Source of the DNA: Mucilaginibacter jinjuensis
GTDB taxonomy: Bacteria; Bacteroidota; Bacteroidia; Sphingobacteriales; Sphingobacteriaceae
Direction of reading: 5' to 3'
Assembly (NCBI RefSeq): GCF_028596025.1
Contig: NZ_CP117167.1
Span: 5,146,001-5,210,000 of the forward strand
DNA length: 64,000 nt
The notes under the pieces are model-generated. The model saw nothing but the letters and a program-made list of their open reading frames with translations. It made no database searches and was not told the origin of the DNA. The first letter of the stretch is position 1; every line of letters begins with the position of its first letter. This document shows positions 32,077 through 41,369 of this stretch, in pieces. Made by a program: the position numbers and the translations under genes.

Positions 32077-34332
32077 ATGATCATAAAACTTACTCCCCAG
32101 GAAATTCAACGTTATAACCGGACTTTATGGGGTATTGTAATAGGTGGTTTCAGCTTTGTAGTGCTGTTGCTGCTATGTGTAAACTTTGGTTTGTTTGGCG
32201 CGCTGCCTTCATTCCGTGATCTGGAAAACCCGAAAAGCAACCTGGCATCAGAAGTTATTACCGAGGATAAACAGGTACTGGGCAAGTACTTTGTGCAAAA
32301 CCGCTCTAATGTAACCTTCAGCCAAATATCACCTAATGTTATTAACGCCTTAATTGCTACTGAGGATAACCGTTTCTACAAACATTCGGGTATTGATTTT
32401 GGCCGCACATTTACTATTGTGCTTTATAATATGATTGGCCATAAGCAAGGTGGTAGTACCATTACGCAGCAGTTGGCAAAAAACTTATTTAATGGAGCAC
32501 AGGGTGCGCATAACCCGGTAAAACGAATTATCCAGAAATTACAGGAGTGGATCATCGCTGTACGTATCGAGCGTAACTATACCAAAGAAGAGATCATCAC
32601 CATGTATCTTAATACGGTTGATTTTGGTTCTTATAACACTTTCGGTATCAGTTCGGCAGCGGCTACTTATTTTCATACTACGCCGGCAAACTTAACGCCA
32701 GAGCAGGCCGCCTTGCTGGTGCGTATGGTAAACGCACCTACTTTGTACAACCCTATCCGTCACCCGGATAAGGCGTTGGAAGGTCGTAATTTTGTGCTGT
32801 ACCGCATGTCGCAGGAGAATTATATTACCGATGGCCAGTACCAGGAATTTAAAGCCCGTCCACTGGGCCTTAACTTCCACCCTACAGATCATACTGAGGG
32901 GATGGCTACTTATTTCCGCGCTGTGCTTAAAAAGGATGTGCAAAAGATACTGGAAGAAAAATCGATTGTTAAGCCCGATGGTACCCAGTACGACCTGGAT
33001 CGCGACGGTTTAAAGATTTACACCACCATTAACTACGACATGCAGCAGTATGCCGAGGAAGCGCAGCATAAATACATGCGCGAACTGCAGGCACAGTTTA
33101 ATGATCACTGGCATGGGTATAACCTGCGGAAAGCCATCAATAATTATGATCTGTTGATTAAGCAAGGCATGCACCGCTCAGACCGTTACATCGCCTTGAA
33201 ACAGCAGGGCAAAACCGACGAGGAGATTATGGAAGATTTCAATACCCCGGCAGCCATGAATATTTTTACCTGGCGCGGCGATATTGATACCACGATGAAA
33301 CCTATCGACTCGATCGTATACAGTAAATTGACGCTGCGCAACGCTATGATGAGCATGGACCCAACAACAGGTAATATTAAGGCTTGGGTTGGCGGTATAG
33401 ACTTTAAGCATTACAAGTACGACCAGGTAAAAATGGGTACGCGCCAGGTAGGTTCAACCGCTAAACCATTTACTTATGCTGTGGCTATTTCTAATGGTTT
33501 TTCGCCATGTATGCAGGTAAATAATGTGCCCGATTCTATAACCATCCCGGGTAGTAAACCCTGGGCACCAAATTCGTCGCCAAGCGAAACAAAACCCGGT
33601 ATGTTAACGCTCAGAACGGCGTTGGCCTATTCACAAAACTGGATAACGGCCCATGTTATGAAAGAAGTTACCGCACAACCGGTTGCTACGCTGATTAAAA
33701 AAATGGGAGTAACCTCGCCGGTTCCAGCTTTGCCTTCTATTTGTATTGGCTCGTTTGATGCTTCTGTATTTGATATGACGGGCGCTTACTCGGCCTTCGT
33801 AAACCATGGTTTATGGACAGAGCCCACCTACATAGTACGTATTGAGGATAAAAACGGAAACGTGCTTTACGATAATAAACCACGTGTAGTACAAGCGATG
33901 GAAGAGCAGGCAGCATATGTAATGACCTATATGCTAAAAGGTGTTATTGAAGAAGGAACCGGTACGCGCCTGAGATGGAAGTATAACCTTACCAACCCAA
34001 TAGGTGGTAAAACAGGTACAACAAATGATAACTCAGACGGTTGGTTTATCGGTATTACACCACAACTGGTTACCGGTGTTTGGACTGGCTGCGAAGACCG
34101 CGACATCCACTTCCGCAGTACCCGACTGGGTGAGGGCGCTAACACAGCACTCCCTATTTTCGCTTTGTACATGAAACAAGTTTATGCCAATACGGAATTA
34201 GGCATTAAAAAGAACGTAGATTTTGCACCACCTAAAAGTGGCGTAACCACCGTGCTCGACTGCGGCCAGTATAATCAGCAGCAACAGAGCCAGCCGGGAA
34301 CGGATGAGGTGGATAAGAAGTTAGGGTTTTAG
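32077..34332 (+). CDS. Class A penicillin-binding protein (PBP1A-like), transglycosylase/transpeptidase
   Basis: The 751-residue bifunctional enzyme has one N-terminal membrane helix (IVIGGFSFVVLLLLCVNFGLF), a GT51 glycosyltransferase domain (catalytic Glu in IATEDNRFYKHSGID, then GGSTITQQLAKNLF) and a transpeptidase domain with the three motifs SxxK (GSTAKPFTYA), SxN (YSQNWITA) and KTG (GGKTGTTNDNSDGWF). It makes peptidoglycan strands and cross-links in the periplasm. It is probably co-transcribed with sprE, five bases apart. The C-terminal tail after DFAPPKSG is short and Gln-rich (QQQQSQP-like). Confidence 0.96.
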   Translation: MIIKLTPQEIQRYNRTLWGIVIGGFSFVVLLLLCVNFGLFGALPSFRDLENPKSNLASEVITEDKQVLGKYFVQNRSNVTFSQISPNVINALIATEDNRFYKHSGIDFGRTFTIVLYNMIGHKQGGSTITQQLAKNLFNGAQGAHNPVKRIIQKLQEWIIAVRIERNYTKEEIITMYLNTVDFGSYNTFGISSAAATYFHTTPANLTPEQAALLVRMVNAPTLYNPIRHPDKALEGRNFVLYRMSQENYITDGQYQEFKARPLGLNFHPTDHTEGMATYFRAVLKKDVQKILEEKSIVKPDGTQYDLDRDGLKIYTTINYDMQQYAEEAQHKYMRELQAQFNDHWHGYNLRKAINNYDLLIKQGMHRSDRYIALKQQGKTDEEIMEDFNTPAAMNIFTWRGDIDTTMKPIDSIVYSKLTLRNAMMSMDPTTGNIKAWVGGIDFKHYKYDQVKMGTRQVGSTAKPFTYAVAISNGFSPCMQVNNVPDSITIPGSKPWAPNSSPSETKPGMLTLRTALAYSQNWITAHVMKEVTAQPVATLIKKMGVTSPVPALPSICIGSFDASVFDMTGAYSAFVNHGLWTEPTYIVRIEDKNGNVLYDNKPRVVQAMEEQAAYVMTYMLKGVIEEGTGTRLRWKYNLTNPIGGKTGTTNDNSDGWFIGITPQLVTGVWTGCEDRDIHFRSTRLGEGANTALPIFALYMKQVYANTELGIKKNVDFAPPKSGVTTVLDCGQYNQQQQSQPGTDEVDKKLGF

Positions 34333-34510
34333 CCCCCAGCCTCCGCCTAATGGCGGAGAAGTTTTTGATTAGCATAATGGCCAATCCGCCGTTAATCATA
34401 ACTGGGCAATATATATTTGTAAATAAAATTTAATGCAATTCCTCTTTACCTAAAAGTGAAGAGGAATTGTACTTTTCCTCCTCCGCCATTAGGCGGAGGT
34501 CGGGGGGTTA
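34332..34510. repeat. Paired G/C hairpin repeats (family C-like) and a perfect 11-base hairpin
   Basis: Units at 34332-34360 (CCTCCGCCTAATGGCGGAG) and 34477-34510 (CTCCGCCATTAGGCGGAGG then TCGGGGGGTT) are inverted to each other and each folds on itself. Between them CAATTCCTCTT (34436-34446) pairs exactly with AAGAGGAATTG (34459-34469), which with following T's may end the PBP transcript. Confidence 0.7.
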
Positions 34511-34521
34511 GGGCGTGATTT

Positions 34522-36330
34522 ATGTTTGATTACCGAGAAGAGCTAAAAAAAATACCACACAAACCCGGTGTGTATCAGTATTGGGACACCGATAATGAGC
34601 TGATTTATATCGGCAAGGCTAAAGATCTGCGCAATCGCGTATCATCTTACTTTGTTAAAGATCATAATGTAAATGCTAAAACACGGGTGTTGGTATCCAA
34701 GATCCGTAAGATAACTTTTACCATTGTTGATACCGAGGTTGATGCCTGGCTGCTGGAGAACAGCATGATTAAAAAGCATCAGCCCCGCTACAATGTGATG
34801 CTGAAGGATGACAAAACCTATCCATGGATCATCATTAAAAACGAACGTTTCCCACGCATTTACTGGACACGTCGTATTGTAAAAGATGGCTCCAAATACC
34901 TCGGTCCTTATGCATCGGTAAGTATGATGCATACCATTCTGGGACTGATAAAGGAAACCTATCCCCTGCGTACCTGTAATCTTAACCTCACTAAAGAGAA
35001 TATTGATGCAGGTAAGTTTAAGGTTTGTTTAGAATATCAATTGGGCAATTGCAAAGGCCCTTGCCAGAACTACCAGACCTTTGAAGATTACGAAAACAGC
35101 ATCAGCGAGATAACTGATATCCTGAATGGTAAAACAGGTGCGGTAATCCGTAACCTCAAAGCCGATATGGACAATGCCGCCATGAACCTCGATTTTGAGC
35201 TGGCGCATAAGCTGAAGTACAAGTTTGATCTGCTGGATAAATATCAGCATAAATCAACCGTAGTTAACTCTTCTATTACCGATGTTGATGTATTTAATAT
35301 TGCATCAGAAGAGAAATACGCCTTTGTAAACTACTTGAAGGTAATGAATGGTACCATCATTCAAACGCAAACCATAGAGCTTAAAAAGCGGCTGGATGAG
35401 AGCGATGAAGAACTGCTTACACTGGCCATATCCGAGTTCCGCACGCGGTATAACAGTACATCTAAGGAGATCATCGTACCGTTTGATATAGACCTTGATG
35501 ATGATAAAATAAAGTTCACGGTACCTAAACTGGGCGAGAAAAAGAAACTGTTAGACCTATCGGCCAAAAACGTAATTTTCTTTAAAACTGAAAAGATAGA
35601 CCAGTACGAAAGGCTGAACCCCGACATCAGGACGGAGCGTTTGCTAACCCAAATGATGAAGGACCTGCGCATGAACCAGCTGCCTAAGCATATCGAGTGT
35701 TTCGATAACTCTAACTTCCAGGGCAAGTACCCGGTATCGGCCATTGTGGTGTTTAAGGATGCCAAGCCCTCTAAAAAAGACTACCGTTTCTTCAACGTAA
35801 AAACCGTTGAAGGCCCCAATGATTTTGCCACCATGGAAGAGGCTGTACACCGCCGTTACCGCCGTATGCTGGATGAAGGTACCGAGCTACCACAACTGGT
35901 CATTATCGACGGTGGCAAAGGCCAGTTATCATCAGCATTAAAAAGCTTGCGCTTATTGGGTATCGAAAAGCAGATGACGGTTATAGGCATTGCCAAACGA
36001 CTCGAGGAACTTTATTATCCCGGAGATCAGTACCCGTTATACCTGGATAAGAAATCAGAAACATTAAAGATCATCCAGCAGCTGCGTGATGAAGCCCACC
36101 GCTTTGGTATCACTGCTCACCGTAAAAAACGTGATAAAGGCACCCTGGCCACCGAGCTGGAACTGATTGACGGTATTGGTAAAACCACTGCCGATAAATT
36201 ACTGAAGTACTTTAAATCGGTAAAAAAGATCAAAGAAGCCTCACTTACAGATTTGCAGGAGGTAGTAAACCTTAAACAAGCCAATAATATTTTCAATTAT
36301 TTTAATCAAAAAAATACCCCGGTAAGCTAA
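34522..36330 (+). CDS. uvrC: UvrABC excinuclease subunit C
   Basis: The 602-residue protein has the GIY-YIG nuclease at residues 10-95 (KPGVYQYWDTDNELIYIGKA, then catalytic Arg in DLRNRVSSYF), a Cys cluster around residues 155-180 (CNLNL, CLEYQLGNCKGPC), the UVR motif that binds UvrB, the RNase H-like second nuclease (IECFDNSNFQG, ending VIIDGGKGQLSSA) and C-terminal helix-hairpin-helix repeats (LELIDGIGKTTADKLLKYF). It cuts on both sides of damage during nucleotide excision repair. It stands alone between a repeat pair and a two-way terminator. Confidence 0.97.
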   Translation: MFDYREELKKIPHKPGVYQYWDTDNELIYIGKAKDLRNRVSSYFVKDHNVNAKTRVLVSKIRKITFTIVDTEVDAWLLENSMIKKHQPRYNVMLKDDKTYPWIIIKNERFPRIYWTRRIVKDGSKYLGPYASVSMMHTILGLIKETYPLRTCNLNLTKENIDAGKFKVCLEYQLGNCKGPCQNYQTFEDYENSISEITDILNGKTGAVIRNLKADMDNAAMNLDFELAHKLKYKFDLLDKYQHKSTVVNSSITDVDVFNIASEEKYAFVNYLKVMNGTIIQTQTIELKKRLDESDEELLTLAISEFRTRYNSTSKEIIVPFDIDLDDDKIKFTVPKLGEKKKLLDLSAKNVIFFKTEKIDQYERLNPDIRTERLLTQMMKDLRMNQLPKHIECFDNSNFQGKYPVSAIVVFKDAKPSKKDYRFFNVKTVEGPNDFATMEEAVHRRYRRMLDEGTELPQLVIIDGGKGQLSSALKSLRLLGIEKQMTVIGIAKRLEELYYPGDQYPLYLDKKSETLKIIQQLRDEAHRFGITAHRKKRDKGTLATELELIDGIGKTTADKLLKYFKSVKKIKEASLTDLQEVVNLKQANNIFNYFNQKNTPVS

Positions 36331-36348
36331 GCTTCCGGGGTTATTTTT
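36308..36348. terminator. Two-way terminator between uvrC and gldN
   Basis: ACCCCGG (36316-36322) pairs with CCGGGGT (36335-36341), and AAGC/GCTT pair inside. T-runs follow on both strands (TTATTTTTTA on plus, TATTTTTTTG on minus). The uvrC stop lies inside the hairpin, so the last uvrC codons form part of the stem. Confidence 0.8.
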
Positions 36349-36370
36349 TATGCATTATAAAGCGTATTGC

Positions 36371-37354
36371 TTAGTAAGACCACAGGTTAAGTTCCCAATC
36401 CAATAAAGATTTTTTCACTTTCTCTGATTCGTATAAACGATCAATGCCTTGAGCATAATCCTTAATACGTTCGTCTTTCTCGTTTGATACTTTTACAATA
36501 TAGCTTGCAAAAAGTCTTTTCATAAATACGTCGTCGTAGCTTAAGCCGGTGGCGTCGTTATTACGGTTTACAACTTCTTTAGTAGCCAGTATCGGGCGTG
36601 CTTCAGGGAAGTAAACCCAGAAGATTGGCGTGTAATCAATGTCTGCACCACCTGCAGCTGCACTGATCTTCGGTTTCATTAAAGGCGCGATACCGATAAT
36701 ACGTGGTTCAAAAACGGAACGTTGTTTATCAAATATCCAATCCTCTTTAATACGGAACCTAACAACGCTATCAGGGTTAAACTCACCAGCCTGCATTACA
36801 GAACCAATTTTATCACCGGTGTTTTTATCAAACTTATCAACCATAACGCTATCCGCAACACGGCTTTTAGCCTGGCCCGGGGTTAATGGTCTTGCAAAGG
36901 TATCGCCGCTTGGGTCTTCTTTGCTCGGTGTTGGGTCGTAAGCGGTAAGCTCGCCATTAGCAATTGCGTCCATCAAAATATCGATCAGGCGCGATTTAGG
37001 CGAAGAGATATACCTGTTCATCTTGTCCCTGGTATCAATTTCCCTCCAAACACGTTTTGCAAACATAACGTCCGACTCGCGCAGGTTTGGCAGCGGTGTT
37101 ACTTTAGCATTGTTCAGGTTATTCTTTTTGTAATAACCATCTAACGGGCGATCGAAAGGCTTAACTGCTGCCTTTTTAGAGGTGTCAACTACAGGCTGTG
37201 TTGCCATTGTTGTACTTGGTTGTACAGACGCAGGCGCCATAGTTTTGGTTGTAGCTGGTTTTTTTTTAGCAGTAGTTTTCTTTTTGGTGGTACGCTTTTG
37301 CGCCATAACACCTACTGATAAAAGGCACAATACAACAACTATAATCTTCTTCAT
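36371..37354 (-). CDS. gldN: Gliding motility / T9SS protein GldN (PorN)
   Basis: The 327-residue protein has a signal peptide (1-18, cut after VMAQ) and a basic, Thr/Lys-rich low-complexity stretch (20-70). The GldN domain then follows: PLDGYYKKNNLNNAKVTPLP, DVMFAKRVWREIDTRDKMN and IIGIAPLMKPK, ending in DWELNLWSY. GldN/PorN forms the periplasmic ring with GldK at the outer membrane. It is the last gene of gldKLMN, with gldM ending six bases upstream of its start. Confidence 0.95.
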   Translation of the reverse strand: MKKIIVVVLCLLSVGVMAQKRTTKKKTTAKKKPATTKTMAPASVQPSTTMATQPVVDTSKKAAVKPFDRPLDGYYKKNNLNNAKVTPLPNLRESDVMFAKRVWREIDTRDKMNRYISSPKSRLIDILMDAIANGELTAYDPTPSKEDPSGDTFARPLTPGQAKSRVADSVMVDKFDKNTGDKIGSVMQAGEFNPDSVVRFRIKEDWIFDKQRSVFEPRIIGIAPLMKPKISAAAGGADIDYTPIFWVYFPEARPILATKEVVNRNNDATGLSYDDVFMKRLFASYIVKVSNEKDERIKDYAQGIDRLYESEKVKKSLLDWELNLWSY

Positions 37355-37360
37355 ATCCTT

Positions 37361-38896
37361 TTAATTTGCTAATAATGATATATCCTCAAGTCCGCGTTGC
37401 GTACCATCGGGGCCAACTGCAACTATGTTGGCAAATATAACACGTGTACCCGGAGTAACTGTAGCCATTGCCGATTTCATTGCACCGCTAAGGTCTGCAC
37501 CCTGGCTGGTGATCTGGATCGCATCCTGGCGAGGTTTAATAATCCAAAGTGTAAAACGTGTTACTGTAAATTTAGCATCAAATTCAAAGTTTTCCAATTT
37601 AGCAAATACTTTGTCTTGTGCTTTAATGTTTCCTGCTGCAACAGAACCACTGCTCTTACCTGCAAATACTGCTTTAGGATCAGGGATACGTTTAACACGG
37701 AACTCGCTGGTACCTAACATTTGTGATTTACCAGGGCTTGCTTCGCCAGATACAGTTACTTTTACAGTACCCGGGTTTTTAACGTTAGCAACAAATGCAC
37801 CATTTGAACCGCTGATAGAACCTTCGGTAATGCTTAGTTTCAGTTTATCTTTAGGTAAACCCGGAGCAGAAACCGATAATGGATTTGGTACACCGATATA
37901 CAACACGTTCATTTTATCAGGAGATACTACAGCCGATGGCTTAGCAACCTGGTAAGTTTGAGGTGCAGTTTTGTATTCCTTAACAGTACCATCGTTTTGT
38001 TTTACTTTAATTGTACCAACCCAGGTATAAGTACCTTCTTTACCGGTACCTACAGTGTAAGTTCCTTGTCCTTCTTTTACAGAAAGCGGTGATCCGTTTA
38101 CGCTGATGTTAGGGTTAGATTTTGAATCAGAAGCAGTTAAAAATACTTGTGCAGTATAAGGCTGACCGGCAATTACGTAGCTGCTTGGAGCAACTGCAAC
38201 AGCGCTGAACTTATCTAAGTTAACAACAGCCTGATCAACTTTACCTAAGATCTTTTTAACAATTTCGTTTTCAGCATTTTTAGCATCAACCTGTAATTTA
38301 GTCATTGCAGTGATAGATGCACCCATTGGGATACCTTCGCCGAAGGTTGCTTCCTGCCATGTTTTACGGGTTAACTCACCATTTTTAGGAGGGTCTGATA
38401 CACTTAAACTGATGTTTACACCAGCACGATCTTTAGGATCTAAGAAACTTAACAGTTTCTCGCGGGTTTCATCAACTTTTTGGCGTAATTCTAAACCATG
38501 TTTTTGAGTGATCATAAAGTGATCAGAGATATCCATATCTCCGCGGCCTTTATAATCATGGATAGTTTCATCATAACCACCGCCGATATCGATCAGTTGT
38601 TTTTTAAGGCCTTCTACATAAGTATTGAAGTCAGAAGCTACTTTACTTACTTCTTTTGCCTTATCATATATAGGTTTAGCCCTTTCAGGTTGTTCCTTTA
38701 GTTTTGTTTTCTCAAATGCATCAAACGTATTATTAATACCTGTTTGTACGTTTGTTTGAGATTGCGAAAGACTGTCCGTGATGTTTTTAAAGGCATCCAG
38801 TAAGCTATCTGGTATTTGTAAGGCCACTAAGCCTAACAGTACCAGGTACAGGATACCCATCATTCGCTGCCTTGGGGTTTCTTTACCTCCAGCCAT
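37361..38896 (-). CDS. gldM: Gliding motility / T9SS motor protein GldM (PorM)
   Basis: The 511-residue protein has the conserved N terminus MAGGKETPRQRMMGILYLVL, giving one membrane helix at about 13-33 (with GLVALQIPDSLLDAF after it), then a long periplasmic part of beta-rich domains (VAPSSYVIAGQPYTAQVFLTAS, YTWVGTIKVKQNDG, PDKMNVLYIGVPNPLSVSA). GldM dimers pair with GldL to make the proton-driven motor of the T9SS and carry movement to GldK/N across the periplasm. Confidence 0.96.
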   Translation of the reverse strand: MAGGKETPRQRMMGILYLVLLGLVALQIPDSLLDAFKNITDSLSQSQTNVQTGINNTFDAFEKTKLKEQPERAKPIYDKAKEVSKVASDFNTYVEGLKKQLIDIGGGYDETIHDYKGRGDMDISDHFMITQKHGLELRQKVDETREKLLSFLDPKDRAGVNISLSVSDPPKNGELTRKTWQEATFGEGIPMGASITAMTKLQVDAKNAENEIVKKILGKVDQAVVNLDKFSAVAVAPSSYVIAGQPYTAQVFLTASDSKSNPNISVNGSPLSVKEGQGTYTVGTGKEGTYTWVGTIKVKQNDGTVKEYKTAPQTYQVAKPSAVVSPDKMNVLYIGVPNPLSVSAPGLPKDKLKLSITEGSISGSNGAFVANVKNPGTVKVTVSGEASPGKSQMLGTSEFRVKRIPDPKAVFAGKSSGSVAAGNIKAQDKVFAKLENFEFDAKFTVTRFTLWIIKPRQDAIQITSQGADLSGAMKSAMATVTPGTRVIFANIVAVGPDGTQRGLEDISLLAN

Positions 38897-38939
38897 TGTT
38901 TTCTATTGAGTATGAGTGAGTAGAAAGTTTAAAATAAGA

Positions 38940-39737
38940 TTAGTTAGCACGTGGCTGGTTCATGGCCGATAACATGTTGCCATAAATAGCATTTAATGAT
39001 GCCAGGTTTTTAGACAAACGACCCACCTCTTCTTTAAACTGTCTGCTATCATCTAATGATTCATTGAAGTTTTGCATGGTTGATGCAAGGCTTCCGTAGA
39101 ATTTGTTCATGGCTTTTAAGTGTGCGCTTGAATCTTGCAATTCTAATTCGTACACAGCATTTAATGATGATAAATTTTTAGCAAGGTTGCTTACTTGCTC
39201 ATGGTATGCTTTTGAATCAACATCAGTATTAGCCATTTCGGTTAAGTTAGCTGATGCTTTTGAGAACGCTGCGCTCAGGTTATCGTAGCTTGCGCCTGCT
39301 GATTTTACTTTTGATGCAAATTCTGAAGTTGCAGCACCTGCGTCGGCAACGTTTGAAATAGTTTTTACTTTATCGCCAAAAGTTCTTAAACCATCACCAA
39401 GGCTGGTAATTAATTCAGGACCGATTTTAGCGTCAGTCAGCATTTTATCTAAAGCTGCAGTGTTGCCGGTTGACAATGGTTGAGCCGCTGCACGTACAAC
39501 AGGTTGGCCTGTATAATCCGGTGCAATTTCAGGATATGCTTTAGTCCAGTCAACTTCATACTCTTCACGTTGAAATCCAAGCAAGAAGAACAGGAACGCC
39601 TCCATAGACAATCCGATTGTGATGAAATAGGTACTTCCAGGTAAGTGCAGAATCTTGAACATTAGTCCGATGATTACTACCGTTGCCCCCCAAGATACGA
39701 TGTTACCAATTCCGTAAGGTTTTTTTTTACCAGCCAT
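38940..39737 (-). CDS. gldL: Gliding motility / T9SS motor protein GldL (PorL)
   Basis: The 265-residue inner-membrane protein has two membrane helices, IVSWGATVVIIGLMFKILHL and TIGLSMEAFLFFLLGF. Polar residues inside the helices, Lys28, His31 and Glu46, line up with positions that matter for proton-driven rotation in Flavobacterium GldL (alignment is by eye, with a shorter loop). The cytoplasmic part is a long helix rich in Ala, Ser and Asn (NLSAAFSKASANLTEMAN, LAKNLSSLNAVYELEL twice in similar form). GldL forms a pentamer round the GldM dimer. Confidence 0.95.
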   Translation of the reverse strand: MAGKKKPYGIGNIVSWGATVVIIGLMFKILHLPGSTYFITIGLSMEAFLFFLLGFQREEYEVDWTKAYPEIAPDYTGQPVVRAAAQPLSTGNTAALDKMLTDAKIGPELITSLGDGLRTFGDKVKTISNVADAGAATSEFASKVKSAGASYDNLSAAFSKASANLTEMANTDVDSKAYHEQVSNLAKNLSSLNAVYELELQDSSAHLKAMNKFYGSLASTMQNFNESLDDSRQFKEEVGRLSKNLASLNAIYGNMLSAMNQPRAN

Positions 39738-39793
39738 AAGTAATTTGTAGTGAAGATGATTGTTTTGTTTTATGATTTAATTGTTTTTCGTAA

Positions 39794-41113
39794 TTAGCGC
39801 TTGTCGCGGATATCACGGCCCATGTAACGGCTTACACATCTGAAACCGATATATGATTTTGCAGTATCCTGGTACTCATAAGTACGGGTTGAGTTTTGAA
39901 GGAAGTAACCGATATCCTTCCATGAACCGCCTTTTACCACTTTACGTTTTAACGATTCAGGATCGCTTGCTTTGGCTTCGTAAGTGTAAGTTGGTGCCAT
40001 ATCATGTACAAACGTAGCAGCAGATTCGTCATAAGCAGATGAAGTCCACTCGGCAACGTTACCTGCCATATTGTACAAACCGTAATCATTAGGGAAATAT
40101 GAACGTACGTTTACTGTGTAAGCGCCGCCATCATCTGTATAGTTACCACGGCCCGGTTTAAAGTTAGCCAGTAAACAGCCTTTAGCATTTTTGATGTAAG
40201 GGCCACCCCATGGATAATCAGTACCTAACCTGCCACCGCGTGCAGCGTACTCAAATTCAGATTCGCTTGGTAAGCTGTATGGTAAACGGTGAGGTAATTT
40301 ATGAGAATCTTTGTATGAATCGTTATAACGTGTGCGCCATACGGTGAAAGCACGTGCCTGGCGCCAGTTTACACCAACTACCGGGTAGTTTCTATAAGCA
40401 GGGTGAGAGAAATAACCCTCAACCATTGGCTCGTTGGCTGCATAAGAGAAATCAGACAACCAAACCAGCGTATCCGGATAAACAGGAACGGTATCACGGA
40501 AAATAAAGTCAGAACGTTTTTTGCTCTTATCATTATGATAGTTTGCAGCCTCACGTAATACTACTAAAGCGTAGTTGTATTTTAATAAACGAACGTCAAT
40601 CTCGTTACGGTCAAAAATACGGTCATCACCCTGGTAGTACATGCCCTGTAATTTTGAAGCGTTGTTGGTTTTAACACCTTTGCCAGATGCAAAAACCGGG
40701 TGCTGACGAACATAATCCCAGTTGATGATCTTTTTACCATTGCTATTGGCAGCAGCGCCTTTAACCGGTTTCAGATAATATTTTTCGTCACCTGCATAGC
40801 TGGTGATTGCAATTGAGTCGCGCACCCAGTTAACAAATTGTTTATACTGGCTGTTGCTCAATTCTGTTTGATCCATGAAAAATGGAGGAATAGTAACCTG
40901 TTTGTTTTGCGCAATTTGTGCAAACGTTACATCCTGATCTGTTTGGCCCATCAGGAAAGACCCGCCCGGTATGTAAACCATGCCGTAAGGTATTTCTGCC
41001 CTGAAGGAGCGTTGCGGAACGCCTTTAACCTCGCCCCTGTCATTGCCGCGGCCACAACTGCTTAAAATTCCAACGATCAGTAAGACAAATAAATAGTATA
41101 GTTTTTTCATCAT
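39794..41113 (-). CDS. gldK: Gliding motility / T9SS lipoprotein GldK (PorK)
   Basis: The 439-residue lipoprotein has its lipobox Cys at residue 20 (GILSSCGRG) and a formylglycine-generating-enzyme-like (SUMF1) domain: GMVYIPGGSFLMGQTDQD, FFMDQTELSNSQYKQFVNW, PVVGVNWRQARAFTVWR, LPSESEFEYAARGG, LYNMAGNVAEWTSSAY and VVKGGSWKD, ending in YIGFRCV. The active cysteines of true SUMF1 enzymes are not evident, as in other GldK, so it is structural. It is the first gene of gldKLMN and has a 256-base leader region upstream. Confidence 0.95.
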   Translation of the reverse strand: MMKKLYYLFVLLIVGILSSCGRGNDRGEVKGVPQRSFRAEIPYGMVYIPGGSFLMGQTDQDVTFAQIAQNKQVTIPPFFMDQTELSNSQYKQFVNWVRDSIAITSYAGDEKYYLKPVKGAAANSNGKKIINWDYVRQHPVFASGKGVKTNNASKLQGMYYQGDDRIFDRNEIDVRLLKYNYALVVLREAANYHNDKSKKRSDFIFRDTVPVYPDTLVWLSDFSYAANEPMVEGYFSHPAYRNYPVVGVNWRQARAFTVWRTRYNDSYKDSHKLPHRLPYSLPSESEFEYAARGGRLGTDYPWGGPYIKNAKGCLLANFKPGRGNYTDDGGAYTVNVRSYFPNDYGLYNMAGNVAEWTSSAYDESAATFVHDMAPTYTYEAKASDPESLKRKVVKGGSWKDIGYFLQNSTRTYEYQDTAKSYIGFRCVSRYMGRDIRDKR

Positions 41114-41193
41114 TAGTCAATGTAACGTATCTAAATTCTCAAGTACTTAACTTAGGGGTAACATTATATTCCTCAATCAAGTAATTTCGGTAA

Positions 41194-41228
41194 CTAAAAT
41201 ACAAAAACTTTTTGATATGAATATCAAA
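41194..41228 (-). promoter_or_regulatory. Candidate promoter and operator upstream of gldKLMN
   Basis: On the minus strand TTTTG (41229-41225) and TATTTTAG (41201-41194) are 23 bases apart and fit the Bacteroidota promoter with one mismatch. TTTGATAT, GA, ATATCAAA at 41211-41228 is a perfect inverted repeat lying between and over these boxes, as an operator would. Confidence 0.4.
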
Positions 41229-41369
41229 AGCCTGTTTTTAGTAAAACTTTAGCAAAATTGATTGTAACTTTTTTGATACAAAGTACCCCAAAGTGTAAAT
41301 CAAACACACCAAAATTCAGAACTACCCGCTTCTACGGTTATACCCCTGTAAAGGTTTCTAAAAATATTT

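Noticed and set aside
34332..34510. Insertion sequence between the PBP gene and uvrC
   Set aside because: The inverted units suggest IS ends, but only 116 bases lie between them and there is no transposase.
40838..41065. Plus-strand frame opposite gldK
   Set aside because: It is a shadow of the gldK coding frame with no start context or family.
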